Source: Chelatococcus sp. HY11
GTDB lineage: Bacteria; Pseudomonadota; Alphaproteobacteria; Rhizobiales; Beijerinckiaceae
Assembly (NCBI RefSeq): GCF_018398335.1
Contig: NZ_JAHBRX010000001.1
Location: forward strand, 4,394,001-4,458,000
Direction of reading: 5' to 3'
DNA: 64,000 nt
In this document: one piece after another, positions 18,795 to 27,476 of the stretch
Layout of the letters: the number at the start of each line of letters is the position of its first letter
Position numbering within the stretch: the first letter of the stretch is position 1
The notes under the pieces: model-generated
Seen by the model: the letters and a program-made list of their open reading frames with translations, nothing else
Databases searched by the model: none
What the model was told of the DNA's origin: nothing
Program-made: the position numbers and the translations under genes

Positions 18795-19402
18795 CCAAAT
18801 TGTCCGAAACGGCGCTGATCCATCCGACCGCCGCGGTCAAGGACAGCGAACTGGGCCGTTATGTCGAGATCGGCGCCCGGTGCCATGTCGCGTTCTCGCG
18901 CATGGGTGACTATTCCTATGCTGTCGAGGGCACGCAGATCGCCTATGCGGATATTGGCAAGTTTTCCAATATCGCCGCGCATGTGCGCATCTACGCCAGC
19001 ATGCATCCTATGGACCGGGCCTCCCTGCACCACTTTTCGTATCGGTCGAGCTGGTATTTCGACGGTGAGACCGACGATGCCGACTTCTTCGACTGGCGGG
19101 CGGACAGCCGCATCACGATCGGCCACGACACGTGGATCGGCCATGGCGCGGTCGTCATGCCGGGCGTGACGATCGGGACGGGCGCGGTTGTCGGCTCGAA
19201 TGCGGTCGTGACGCGTGACATTCCCGATTTCGCGATCGCCGTCGGCGTGCCCGCGAAGACAATCCGCCAGCGGTTCCCCGATGGGGTGGCGCAAGCCTTG
19301 CTGGACCTTGCCTGGTGGGATTGGCCACACGAGAGATTGCATCAGGCGCTGCCCGATTTTCGCACCATGGCGGCTGAGGATTTCATAGATAAATACAAAT
19401 AA
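18791..19402 (+). CDS. Phosphonate-metabolism-associated hexapeptide-repeat transferase
   Basis: Left-handed beta-helix acyltransferase-like protein of 203 residues. Hexapeptide repeats occupy roughly residues 10-70 and 110-160 (for example [34 protein letters not shown]). The subfamily is regularly found at the end of C-P lyase operons in Proteobacteria. It may N-acylate aminophosphonates, a job done by PhnO elsewhere, but I know of no proof for this subfamily. The start overlaps the phnL stop codon, so it belongs to the operon. No phnO or phnP is visible in the window. Confidence 0.85.
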   Translation: MTKLSETALIHPTAAVKDSELGRYVEIGARCHVAFSRMGDYSYAVEGTQIAYADIGKFSNIAAHVRIYASMHPMDRASLHHFSYRSSWYFDGETDDADFFDWRADSRITIGHDTWIGHGAVVMPGVTIGTGAVVGSNAVVTRDIPDFAIAVGVPAKTIRQRFPDGVAQALLDLAWWDWPHERLHQALPDFRTMAAEDFIDKYK

Positions 19403-19544
19403 TACATATGAATTTATACTTGAGGCTGTTGATAATATAGATAGTAAATTCGATTTACTGTGGCGATATCATATCTTGTCACAAAATTGATTCATAGATG
19501 ATCTAAGTTAATCTCCAATATATATCTATCCAAAGGATATGGAT
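19403..19544 (+). promoter_or_regulatory. AT-rich promoter region of the family-5 ABC operon
   Basis: This 142-bp gap is strikingly AT-rich compared with both neighbours. It separates the C-P lyase operon from the ABC operon and must contain the latter's promoter. No operator or hairpin terminator is obvious. AAGGA at 19533-19537 fits the ATG at 19545. Confidence 0.5.
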
Positions 19545-21101
19545 ATGCTGGATCTGTCACGTCGTTCATTCATGGCGGGAAGCGCCGCTGCTGCCACGCT
19601 CGCGGCCACCGGAGTGTCGGCGCAGGCCAAGCGCCCGGAACTGCGCATCGCGGTGCAGGGGCTGCCGGTCACGCTCGAGCCCGTCAATGCCATCAGCAAT
19701 GTCGGCAATCGCATCTCGAATGCGATCTTCGACACGCTCATCCGGCGCGATTTCTTTGCCGATGGCTCGGGCTCGGCAACGGCGCTGGTGCCGGCGATCG
19801 CCAAATCCTGGAAGCGCGAGGATGCGCGCACGGTCACCGTGACCATTGCCGACGGCATCAAGTTCCACAACGGCGATGTGGTCACCGCCAAGGATGTGGC
19901 GTTCACCTTCTCGGCCGATCGCGCCTGGGGCGCCAAGCCGATGGTGCCGCGCGGCCCGCTGTTTTCCGCGAATTTCGAGAGCGTGGAAGCGATCGACGAC
20001 AAGACCGTGCGCTTCAAGACCAAGGCCGACGACTTCAGCCTGGAGAAGCGTCTCGCGTCGTGGATCTCCTGGGTCGTTCCGGAGAAGCTCTATCGTGAGC
20101 AGGGACCGGAAGCCTTCGGCCTGAAGCCGGTCGGTACGGGCCCCTACAAGCTCGTCGAGTTCATTCCGGGCGACCGCGTCGTTCTCGAAGCCTTCGATGA
20201 TTACTATCTCGGGCGCCCGACAGCCTCGCGCGTCACCTTCCAGGTCGTGCCGGAAGTCGCCACCCGCGCCGCCGGCCTCATCAGCGGCGACTATGATATC
20301 GTCTGCGCCCTGACGCCGGACAACCTGCCGCTGCTGGCTTCCCAGTCCCATGTCGAGGCGCGTTCGTCGCAGATCGAGAACGTGCATCTCGTGGTGTACC
20401 AGTCGGACGCGCCGGCGCTGTCCGACAAGCGCATGCGCCAGGCCCTCAACCTCAGCATCGACCGCGACCTGATCAACAAGACGCTGTGGGGCGGTCTTGC
20501 CGGCATCACCAACGGCTTCCAGATCCCGCAGTATGGCGTGGTCTATGACCCAAAGCGCCCCGGGTTCAAGCATGATCCGGCCGCGGCGCGTGAACTGGTG
20601 AAGGCGGCGGGCTACAAGGGCGAGCCGATCACCTTCCGCACGTTGAACGATTACTACGTGAACTCCAACGCGGCGATCCAGATGATGCTGGAGATGTGGA
20701 AGGCCGTCGGTATCAACGCGCGGATGGAGATTCTCGACCAGTGGAGCCAGGTGCTGGCGCCGGGCCTCCAGATCCGCAACTGGTCGAACGGTTTCCAGAT
20801 GCCCGACGCGGCGACCCCGCTCCCGAGCGACTGGGGTCCGAAGGGCTCCGTGCAGACCGTCCACGGCTGGAAGGCTCCCCAGGCTTTCAACGATCTCGCG
20901 GCGCAGGTCGCGAGCATGCCCGATGGCGACGATCGCCGTGGCGCCTTCCAGCGCCTGCTCGACATCTGGGAAGACGAGGCGCCCGGCGCCGTGCTCTATC
21001 GCCCGGTCGAGATCTATGGCATCCGCCGGGACATCAACTGGAAGCCTGTCAGCTTCGAGTTCATGGATCTGCGGCCTTATAATCTCTCCTTCGCGGGATG
21101 A
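19545..21101 (+). CDS. ABC transporter substrate-binding protein, family 5 (dipeptide/oligopeptide/nickel class)
   Basis: Periplasmic binding protein of 518 residues. The N-terminus has a twin-arginine signal (LSRRSFMAGSAAAATLAATGVSA), so it is probably exported folded. I chose ATG 19545 rather than 19539 because AAGGA is 7 nt upstream of the former. The mature protein has the family-5 patterns IAKSWKREDARTVTVTIADGIKFHNGDVVTAKDVAFTF near residue 85 and GTGPYKLVEFIPGDRVVLEAFDDYY near 195. The substrate cannot be read from these. The operon includes a phosphodiesterase-like hydrolase and directly follows C-P lyase genes, so an organophosphorus ligand is possible. Overlaps the next gene by 4 bp. 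Confidence 0.88.
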   Translation: MLDLSRRSFMAGSAAAATLAATGVSAQAKRPELRIAVQGLPVTLEPVNAISNVGNRISNAIFDTLIRRDFFADGSGSATALVPAIAKSWKREDARTVTVTIADGIKFHNGDVVTAKDVAFTFSADRAWGAKPMVPRGPLFSANFESVEAIDDKTVRFKTKADDFSLEKRLASWISWVVPEKLYREQGPEAFGLKPVGTGPYKLVEFIPGDRVVLEAFDDYYLGRPTASRVTFQVVPEVATRAAGLISGDYDIVCALTPDNLPLLASQSHVEARSSQIENVHLVVYQSDAPALSDKRMRQALNLSIDRDLINKTLWGGLAGITNGFQIPQYGVVYDPKRPGFKHDPAAARELVKAAGYKGEPITFRTLNDYYVNSNAAIQMMLEMWKAVGINARMEILDQWSQVLAPGLQIRNWSNGFQMPDAATPLPSDWGPKGSVQTVHGWKAPQAFNDLAAQVASMPDGDDRRGAFQRLLDIWEDEAPGAVLYRPVEIYGIRRDINWKPVSFEFMDLRPYNLSFAG

Positions 21102-22204
21102 GTTGGGGCATGGCCGAGCGCTCGACAGTGCGCGTCGAGGTCGAGGGGCTCACCCTCGCCTCGGCGGCCGGAGACATCCTCGTCAATGGTGTCGACCTTG
21201 CCGTGTCAAGCGGCGAGATCGTTGCCCTCGTCGGGGAGAGCGGCTCCGGCAAGAGCCTGACGGCGCTCGCCATTCTCGGCCTCCTGCCGCGTGGCATCAC
21301 GCGGCTCCGCGGCCGGGTGCGTCTCAATGGTATTGACGTGACGGATCTGGCCGGCCCGCATGCGGCCGTGCGCGGGCGGCAGATCGCGGCCATCTTCCAG
21401 GATCCGCAGGCCTCGCTCGACCCACGCTGGACGGTGGGGCGCTATCTCGCCGGCCAGTTCCGGCGCTATGGCGCGACGGGCCGGCGCGCGGCCGAGACGG
21501 CTGCCGCCGACATGCTCGCGCGTGTCGGCCTTGGTGATCCCGGCCGCGTCATGGGCGCCTATCCGCATGAGCTCTCCGGCGGCATGGCCCAGCGGGTGAT
21601 GATCGCCGGGGCGCTCGCCGCCGGACCGCAGTTCCTTATCGCCGACGAGCCGACGACCGCGCTCGACGTGACGACGCAGGCGCAGATCCTCGACCTTCTC
21701 GAAGATCTCCAGGCGGAGACGGGGCTCGGCGTCCTGCTCATCACCCACGATCTCGGCGTCGTCGCGGAGATGGCGCAACGCGTGGTCGTGCTCTATGGCG
21801 GCTCGGTGATGGAGACGGGGGAGGCGTCCGACGTGCTGGGCGCGTCCTGGCACCCCTACACCCAGGCGCTTCTGGCCGCGATGCCCGATCTCGCGCAGCT
21901 GGAACCGCCGCGTCCTATTCCCGGTTCGCCGGGCGATCGCCTTGCCGCCGGCACCGGCTGTCCCTTCCAGCCGCGCTGCCGGGACGCGATCCCGCTTTGC
22001 GCACAACGTCCGCCGTCGGTTGTCGTCAGCGGCAGCCATCGCGCGGCCTGCCATCGCAGTGAGCCGCGCATGCCGCGATCTGCCGGGCAGGCTTTGGCGC
22101 GGCCGCAGGGCGATGCCGGCGAGAGCACGGGTTGGCTGTCGACCCCGAACCATCCCTTGCCCGCTGTGGGCGCTTCGCCGGGGGAGCGCCGCCATGTCGG
22201 TTGA
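21098..22204 (+). CDS. ABC transporter ATP-binding protein (OppD/DppD type)
   Basis: First of two ATPases of the importer, 368 residues. Walker A is [18 protein letters not shown] near residue 48, the signature [15 protein letters not shown] near 160 and Walker [28 protein letters not shown] near 184. The C-terminal oligopeptide-type domain contains the cysteine pattern [20 protein letters not shown] near residue 290. This extension binds an iron-sulfur or structural metal in some family members. The last 60 residues, after the AACH motif, are longer and less conserved than usual. It overlaps the next ATPase gene by 11 bp. Confidence 0.92.
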   Translation: MSWGMAERSTVRVEVEGLTLASAAGDILVNGVDLAVSSGEIVALVGESGSGKSLTALAILGLLPRGITRLRGRVRLNGIDVTDLAGPHAAVRGRQIAAIFQDPQASLDPRWTVGRYLAGQFRRYGATGRRAAETAAADMLARVGLGDPGRVMGAYPHELSGGMAQRVMIAGALAAGPQFLIADEPTTALDVTTQAQILDLLEDLQAETGLGVLLITHDLGVVAEMAQRVVVLYGGSVMETGEASDVLGASWHPYTQALLAAMPDLAQLEPPRPIPGSPGDRLAAGTGCPFQPRCRDAIPLCAQRPPSVVVSGSHRAACHRSEPRMPRSAGQALARPQGDAGESTGWLSTPNHPLPAVGASPGERRHVG

Positions 22205-23249
22205 TCGCAGGATGTCGGTTGATGCGCTCGTTGAGGCGCGCGGCGTCGGGCGATCCTTCAGCGTCGGCGGCTGGCTCGGCGCTCGCCGCGCCATCGCCGC
22301 CGTCGGCCATGTGGATCTTGCCATCCGGCGCGGAGAGACGCTGGCTATCGTGGGCGAAAGCGGCTGCGGCAAGAGCACGCTTGGCCGCCTGCTGCTCGGC
22401 CTGGAGCGTCCGACTCAGGGACAGGTGCTGTTCGACGGGCGGGATCTCGCGGGACTGGGCGAGCGCCGGCTCAGGCATCTCAGGGCGCACATGCAGCTCG
22501 TCTTCCAGAACACGCTGGCGGCGCTCGATCCGCGCATGACGATCGGCCAGCAGATCCTCGAGCCATTCCGCATTCATCGTATGGATGTGCCCGCCAGCGC
22601 GCCGCCCATCGAGCAGCTTCTTGCCGATGTCGGCCTCGCGCCGGCGCTCGCCGAGCGCTTTCCGCACCAGCTGTCCGGGGGCCAGCGCCAACGGGTCGTC
22701 ATGGCCCGGGCGCTTGCGACGGAGCCGGATTTCGTCGTGTTCGACGAGCCGGTCTCGGCGCTCGACGTGTCCGTCCAGGCGCAGATCATTGCCCTCATTC
22801 GCAGCCTACAGCGCCAGCGCGGCTTCGCCTCGGTGTTCATTTCCCATGACCTCCGGGTCGTGCGCCATATCGCGGACCGCATTGCCGTCATGTATCTCGG
22901 CCGCGTGGTGGAGGAGGGGCCGATCGCGAAGGTCTTCGCGGCGCCCGCCCACCCCTATACGCGCGCGCTGGTGTCGTCCGTGCCACGGGTCGCCCTGGGA
23001 GCCCGGCGGCAGCGCGTGCGGCTGGCTGGCGAGCCGCCGAGCCCGGCCGCCATCCCCGCTGGCTGTCCCTTCCATCCCCGCTGCGCCCTGGCGCAGGATG
23101 TCTGCCGCAGGGACAGGCCCGCGCTGGCCGTCGTCGGGGGAGGCCAATCGGCCGCTTGCCACTTCGCCGCCACCGCTGCCGAGGACGCGGCCATAACACC
23201 GACACTTGTGCCGACAGATCCGCCGCCGCTGCGGCAGGCACACGCCTGA
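22194..23249 (+). CDS. ABC transporter ATP-binding protein (OppF/DppF type)
   Basis: Second ATPase of the importer, 351 residues. The ATG at 22194 follows GGGGGAG and lies inside the end of the upstream gene. Walker A is GESGCGKSTLGRLLLGLERPTQG near residue 54, the signature LSGGQRQRVVMARAL near 160 and Walker B FVVFDEPVSALDVSVQAQI near 181. The C-terminal extension has GCPFHPRCALAQDVC, the usual cysteine pattern. The two ATPases would form the heterodimer typical of peptide and nickel importers. Confidence 0.92.
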   Translation: MSVDRRMSVDALVEARGVGRSFSVGGWLGARRAIAAVGHVDLAIRRGETLAIVGESGCGKSTLGRLLLGLERPTQGQVLFDGRDLAGLGERRLRHLRAHMQLVFQNTLAALDPRMTIGQQILEPFRIHRMDVPASAPPIEQLLADVGLAPALAERFPHQLSGGQRQRVVMARALATEPDFVVFDEPVSALDVSVQAQIIALIRSLQRQRGFASVFISHDLRVVRHIADRIAVMYLGRVVEEGPIAKVFAAPAHPYTRALVSSVPRVALGARRQRVRLAGEPPSPAAIPAGCPFHPRCALAQDVCRRDRPALAVVGGGQSAACHFAATAAEDAAITPTLVPTDPPPLRQAHA

Positions 23250-23279
23250 CTGCCATAGCCCACGAAAAGAGGCATCCCG

Positions 23280-24140
23280 ATGCGCGTCGTCACCTACAAC
23301 ATCCAGTACGGCAAGGGCCGCGATGGCCGCTACGACATCGATCGCGTCGCCGATGTGCTCGTTGGCGCCGACATCATCGGCCTACAGGAGATCGAGGCCT
23401 ATTGGGAGCGCTCAGGCAATATCCACCAGGTCGAGCGCATCGTGGAACGCCTTGGCGACTACCACGCCGTGTACGGCGCGACGGTCGACATCGACAAGCG
23501 TCTCGACGGCCGGCATGTCCGTCGCCAGTTCGGCAATGCCATCCTCTCGCGCTGGCCGATCGTTACGACGCGCACCTTCCTGTTTCCGAAGCTGACGCCG
23601 CTCACGGCCCACGCCATCCAGCGCGGCGTGACCGAGGCGACGATTGAGACGCCGCTCGGTCTCATCCGCGTCTATTCCAGCCATTTCTCGCATCTGTGCG
23701 ACGAGGAGCGGCTCATCCACGCGCAGGTGACACTCGACGTGCATCGCCGCGCCCGGAACGACGGGCCTGTATCGGCGGGCGGCCATCCAGACACCACGTG
23801 GCTGGAAGAGCCGCCGCCGGCGGTCCCCGCCGAGGCGATCCTGATGGGCGATCTCAACCTGACGCCGGACAGCCCCGTCTACGAGCTCCTCGTCGGCCCG
23901 ACCAGCGGCATGTATGGCCGCCTCAACCCGCCCGACTGCTTCTGCGATGCCTGGGTCGCCGCCGGCCATGCCGAGAACGAGGGCGACACCATCTATCTCG
24001 ACTGGGATGCCAAGACCGGCAAGCGCATCGACTACATCATGGTGACGCCCGGTCTCCGGGCCAAGGTCGCCTCGGCCGAGGTTCTGCGCGACGCCGATGC
24101 CTCCGACCATCAGCCGCTCGCGGTCACCTTTCGCGACTGA
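23280..24140 (+). CDS. Endonuclease/exonuclease/phosphatase (EEP) family hydrolase
   Basis: Metal-dependent phosphoesterase of 286 residues, with no signal peptide. The fold motifs are visible in order: VVTYNIQYG near the N-terminus (metal-ligand Asn), GLQEIE near residue 38 (catalytic Glu), GNAILSRWPI near 85, VYSSHFSH near 130 (His), MGDLNLTPDSP near 195 (DxN) and YIMVTPGL with DHQPL at the end (Asp-His). Substrates of the superfamily range from DNA to phosphodiester lipids. The gene sits 30 bp after one ATPase gene and 6 bp before a permease gene, so it is inside the transporter operon. Its product probably processes the imported compound, perhaps a phosphodiester; that is inference. Confidence 0.88.
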   Translation: MRVVTYNIQYGKGRDGRYDIDRVADVLVGADIIGLQEIEAYWERSGNIHQVERIVERLGDYHAVYGATVDIDKRLDGRHVRRQFGNAILSRWPIVTTRTFLFPKLTPLTAHAIQRGVTEATIETPLGLIRVYSSHFSHLCDEERLIHAQVTLDVHRRARNDGPVSAGGHPDTTWLEEPPPAVPAEAILMGDLNLTPDSPVYELLVGPTSGMYGRLNPPDCFCDAWVAAGHAENEGDTIYLDWDAKTGKRIDYIMVTPGLRAKVASAEVLRDADASDHQPLAVTFRD

Positions 24141-24146
24141 CGCGCC

Positions 24147-25067
24147 ATGTTCGGATTCGCGATCATCAAGATTGTGCGGGCCATCATCACCCTCTGGGCG
24201 GTGATGACCTTCGCCTTCGTTTTCATGCGTCTGACGGGCGATCCCGCCCGCGAACTCCTGCCGGACAATGCGACGGAGGAGGTGATCGCGCTCTTCCGGG
24301 CCCGCTGGGGGCTCGATCAGACGCTGTGGACGCAATATGTCGTTTACATCACCAACCTGGTGCAGGGTGATTTCGGGCGCTCGCTCGCCAACGGACGGGA
24401 GGCGCTGACCGTGGTGCTGGAGCGGTTGCCCGCCACCTTGACCCTGACGGGAACGGCGTTCGCGCTCGTATTGGCGATCGGCATTCCCGGAGGGATCATT
24501 GCCGCGCTCAATCGTGGCCGGCCGCTCGACCAGATCATGATGCTGTTCTGTTCTCTAGGCTACAGCCTGCCGAATTTCGTGCTTGGCGTGACGCTCATCT
24601 TCTTCCTGGCGGTGGGGCTGCGCCTCTTGCCGAGTTCGGGCAGCGCGACGCCCGCTCATCTCGTCATGCCGGTCATCACGCTCGGCTTTTCCGGCGCTGC
24701 GGTCATCGCGCGATTCACGCGCTCCGCCGTGCTCGAGGTGCTTGAACAACCCTATGTCCGCGCGGCGATGGCGGCGGGTGAGACACGCGGGCAGGCCATC
24801 TTCAATCACGTCCTGCCTAATGCGGCGGTCCCGATCGTCACGATCATCGGCTTCTCGCTCGGCGGCCTTGTCGGCGGCTCCATCATCGTCGAGCAGGTTT
24901 TCGGCTGGCCCGGCGTCGGGCGGCTGCTCGTCGATGTCGTCGGCCTGCGTGACCTCGCCGTCGTGCAGGCCCTGGTGATGCTCTTCGCCACGACGATGAC
25001 GCTCGCCAATCTGTCCGTCGACCTCGCCTATGGCTTCCTCAACCCGAAAATCCGCAGGCGGCACTGA
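24147..25067 (+). CDS. ABC transporter permease (DppB/OppB type)
   Basis: Inner-membrane permease of 306 residues with six predicted membrane segments. It opens with the DppB-type hydrophobic segment and FVFMRLTGDPARELLPDNATEEVIALFRARWGLDQTL. The docking loop VRAAMAAGETRGQAIFNHVLPNAAVPIVTIIG lies near residue 205, followed by GGSIIVEQVFGWPGVGRLLVDVVGLRDLAVVQA. It pairs with the permease encoded next. Confidence 0.93.
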   Translation: MFGFAIIKIVRAIITLWAVMTFAFVFMRLTGDPARELLPDNATEEVIALFRARWGLDQTLWTQYVVYITNLVQGDFGRSLANGREALTVVLERLPATLTLTGTAFALVLAIGIPGGIIAALNRGRPLDQIMMLFCSLGYSLPNFVLGVTLIFFLAVGLRLLPSSGSATPAHLVMPVITLGFSGAAVIARFTRSAVLEVLEQPYVRAAMAAGETRGQAIFNHVLPNAAVPIVTIIGFSLGGLVGGSIIVEQVFGWPGVGRLLVDVVGLRDLAVVQALVMLFATTMTLANLSVDLAYGFLNPKIRRRH

Positions 25068-25068
25068 C

Positions 25069-25941
25069 ATGAGCGTCATCGATCTCGGGCGCGGTCTCCG
25101 TATCGGCCGGCGGCGGGGCAAGCCCCTGCCGGCGGCGATCGTGGTCGCCTTCCTCTGGATCGCCGTGATCCTCATCGCGTCGGTCGCGGCGCCGCTCATC
25201 GCGCCGTTCGGCTATGCGGAGCAGCAGCCGCTCCTGCGCCTGAAGCCGCCGGCGATCCTCGGCCACGACAATCCCTTCCTCTTCGGCAGCGACCATCTCG
25301 GCCGCGATGTCTTCAGCCGGGTCCTCTATGGCATCCGCTTCTCCATCATCATCGCGCTGTTCGGCACGCTCCTCGGCATGCTCATCGGCGTGGCGCTCGG
25401 CATGCTGGCGGCGCGGCTGCGCGGCTGGTGGGAGGAGACGATCATGATGCTCGTCGACATCCAGGCGTCGCTGCCCTTCATCATCTTCGCCATCACGGTC
25501 GTCGCCTTCTTCGGCAAGAGCTTCTGGCTGCTCGTCATCATCGTCGGCTTCGCCGGCTGGGAGCGCTATGCCCGGCTCGCGCGCGGGCTCGTGCTCGACG
25601 CCGAGACGGCCGGCTACGCGGGCGCGCTTCGGGCGCTCGGGGCGGGCTCGCCGCGCATCTATGTCAGGCACATCCTGCCCAATATCATCGGCGCGCTCAT
25701 CGTGCAGATGACGCTCAACTTTCCCGAAGTCATCCTGCTGGAGACTGGCCTCAGCTTCCTCGGTCTCGGCGTGCAGCCGCCGCTGACCTCGCTCGGTCTG
25801 CTCGTCAACGAGAGCCGGAACTACATCGTGCTCGCATGGTGGATGGCGGCCGTACCGGGCGCCGTCATCGTCCTCACCACCTTGTCCGTCAGCCTGATCG
25901 GCGACTGGATGCGTGACCGCTTCGACGCGCGCCTGCGCTGA
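25069..25941 (+). CDS. ABC transporter permease (DppC/OppC type)
   Basis: Second permease of the operon, 290 residues from ATG 25069, one base after the dppB-type stop codon. It has about six membrane segments. The DppC pattern HDNPFLFGSDHLGRDVFSRVLYGIRFS near residue 65 and the docking loop GYAGALRALGAGSPRIYVRHILPNIIGALIVQ near 185 are typical, as is LETGLSFLGLGVQPPLTSLGLLV. It is the last gene of the six-gene unit. Confidence 0.93.
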   Translation: MSVIDLGRGLRIGRRRGKPLPAAIVVAFLWIAVILIASVAAPLIAPFGYAEQQPLLRLKPPAILGHDNPFLFGSDHLGRDVFSRVLYGIRFSIIIALFGTLLGMLIGVALGMLAARLRGWWEETIMMLVDIQASLPFIIFAITVVAFFGKSFWLLVIIVGFAGWERYARLARGLVLDAETAGYAGALRALGAGSPRIYVRHILPNIIGALIVQMTLNFPEVILLETGLSFLGLGVQPPLTSLGLLVNESRNYIVLAWWMAAVPGAVIVLTTLSVSLIGDWMRDRFDARLR

Positions 25942-25974
25942 GCCGACGAAGCGGCGCGAGGATTGCATCAATCA

Positions 25975-26030
25975 TTAAACCAACTGGTTGACTAACGGGC
26001 CCGGATCGGTTAATTAAACCATATGGTTGA
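25975..26030. promoter_or_regulatory. Two 17-bp direct repeats, each palindromic: probable ArsR-family operators
   Basis: TTAAACCANNTGGTTGA occurs at 25975-25991 (NN = AC) and 26014-26030 (NN = TA), 39 bp apart start to start. Each contains the inverted repeat AACCA-NN-TGGTT. The second copy covers the ATG at 26023 of the ArsR-family gene, which suggests autoregulation at the start codon. Confidence 0.75.
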
Positions 26031-26367
26031 ACAGCAGCCGGCGATGCTCGATCGTGTGTTCCATGCACTCGCGGACCCGACGCGACGGGCGATGTTGCGC
26101 GCGCTATCGCAGCAGGACCAAGCGATCGGGGCACTCGCGGAACCATTCGCGATGTCCTTCGCCGCCGCCTCGAAGCACATCCGTGTGCTGGAAGGGGCTG
26201 GTCTCGTGACGCGCCGCATCCAGGGCAGATCGCATATCTGCCGCATCGCCCCGGAGCCATTGGCAATGGCCGAGGAGTGGCTGCGCTTCTATCAGCGCTT
26301 CTGGTCGGATCGCCTGGATGGACTGGAAGCCTTGCTCAAGGCCGAGGACGCCGCCGGCGGCGCTTGA
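26023..26367 (+). CDS. ArsR/SmtB-family transcriptional regulator
   Basis: Winged-helix regulator of 114 residues. The helix-turn-helix spans about 10-75 (VFHALADPTRRAMLRALSQQDQAIGALAEPFAMSFAAASKHIRVLEGAGLVTRRIQGRSHICRI). No cysteine cluster typical of metal sensors is present. The C-terminus (AMAEEWLRFYQRFWSDRLDGLEALL) matches the subfamily that is paired with AHSA1/SRPBCC genes. ATG 26023 lies inside an operator repeat and lacks a ribosome binding site; ATG 26044 is an alternative. It probably controls itself and the AHSA1 gene 50 bp downstream. Confidence 0.9.
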   Translation: MVEQQPAMLDRVFHALADPTRRAMLRALSQQDQAIGALAEPFAMSFAAASKHIRVLEGAGLVTRRIQGRSHICRIAPEPLAMAEEWLRFYQRFWSDRLDGLEALLKAEDAAGGA

Positions 26368-26417
26368 GAGGGGATCCCCCTCAAAACGCCTGCTGTGAAA
26401 CAAGAGGGAGACGCACT

Positions 26418-27410
26418 GTGACATCAGAGCCCCATGGCCTCCGCCTCGTGCGGACATTCGATACGTCACCGCAAGCCCTGTACGCCGCGTGGACGGAGCC
26501 ATCGCTTGTCCGTCGCTGGCTTTTCACCTCGCCCGAGAGTGAGAAGAATAGCCATGAACTCGACGTGCGCGTCGGCGGCCGCTGGACGATTACCGACCGG
26601 CGCGGTGGACAGGACTACACGGCGGTCGGTGAATATACCGCTGTCGATGCGCCCCACAGGCTCGCGTTCACCTTCGCGATGCCGCAGTTCTCGCCGAACA
26701 GCGACCTCATCACCGTGGAGTTTGAACCCGATGGTGATCACACACGCATGGTCTTCACCCAGGCGGGGGACGACATCGCGAAAGAAATTGCGGAGCAGGG
26801 TGAAGACGCCGAAGCGGGAACCGCTCACGGCTGGGCCCTGATGTTTGACAGGCTGGCAGGGCTCTTCCAGCTCGACGAGCGGCCCGGCGAAAAGATCGAC
26901 GCCCATACGGTTCGCTTCGAGCGGCTTTTGCCGGGCCCCATCGAACGCGTCTGGGCTTATCTCACGGAATCCGACAAGCGCGGCCAATGGCTGGCGTCCG
27001 GCGCCATGCCGAGCACGCCCGGAGCCAGTTTCACGATCCGCTTCGATCATATATCCCTGTCACCGCACAAGCTGGAGACGCCGGCCCGCTTCAAGGACTA
27101 TGAATGCGGCATCGACAGCCCGCACCGCATGCTCCGCTACGAGCCGCCGCATGTCCTTGCCTTCACCTGGGGCGATGGCATTGAGGACAAGTCGGAGGTT
27201 CGGTTCGAGCTCTCGCAGGTCGGAGACAAGGTGCGGCTCGTCCTGACCCATAGCCGCCTCGGCGCGATGAAGGACATGGTCAATGTGTCCGGTGGCTGGC
27301 AGCCTCATCTGGCCGTATTGGCGCATCGGCTGGCCGGGCTGACCCCGCCGTCGTTCTGGCAGCTCTTCGAGGGCGTTGAGGATGCCTATGCCGGGCGCTT
27401 CTCCGCGTGA
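26418..27410 (+). CDS. Tandem AHSA1/SRPBCC-domain protein
   Basis: Two SRPBCC (START-like) domains fused in one chain of 330 residues: about 5-160 (VRTFDTSPQALYAAWTEPSLVRRWLF ... VGGRWTITDRRGGQDYTAVGEYTAVDAPHRLAFTF) and about 165-320 (VRFERLLPGPIERVWAYLTESDKRGQWLASG). Single-domain members are usual, so this is a double-length form. The start is a GTG at 26418, 7 nt after AGAGGGAG. These proteins bind hydrophobic ligands; those beside ArsR genes are of unknown function. It is co-transcribed with the ArsR gene. Confidence 0.87.
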   Translation: MTSEPHGLRLVRTFDTSPQALYAAWTEPSLVRRWLFTSPESEKNSHELDVRVGGRWTITDRRGGQDYTAVGEYTAVDAPHRLAFTFAMPQFSPNSDLITVEFEPDGDHTRMVFTQAGDDIAKEIAEQGEDAEAGTAHGWALMFDRLAGLFQLDERPGEKIDAHTVRFERLLPGPIERVWAYLTESDKRGQWLASGAMPSTPGASFTIRFDHISLSPHKLETPARFKDYECGIDSPHRMLRYEPPHVLAFTWGDGIEDKSEVRFELSQVGDKVRLVLTHSRLGAMKDMVNVSGGWQPHLAVLAHRLAGLTPPSFWQLFEGVEDAYAGRFSA

Positions 27411-27476
27411 AGCCCACCGCAAGGCCGCGATGGCGGCCCTGCGGATGCCGCGAGACGCCGCGGACAACAAGACTTC

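Noticed and set aside
19450-19500. PHO-box-like words (TATCAT, TTGTCAC) before the family-5 ABC operon
   Set aside because: Spacing between the units is 10, not 11 bp, and the first unit matches poorly.
19566-20864. Open frame of 432 codons on the minus strand
   Set aside because: Antisense to the family-5 binding protein gene; composition typical of a frame shadow.
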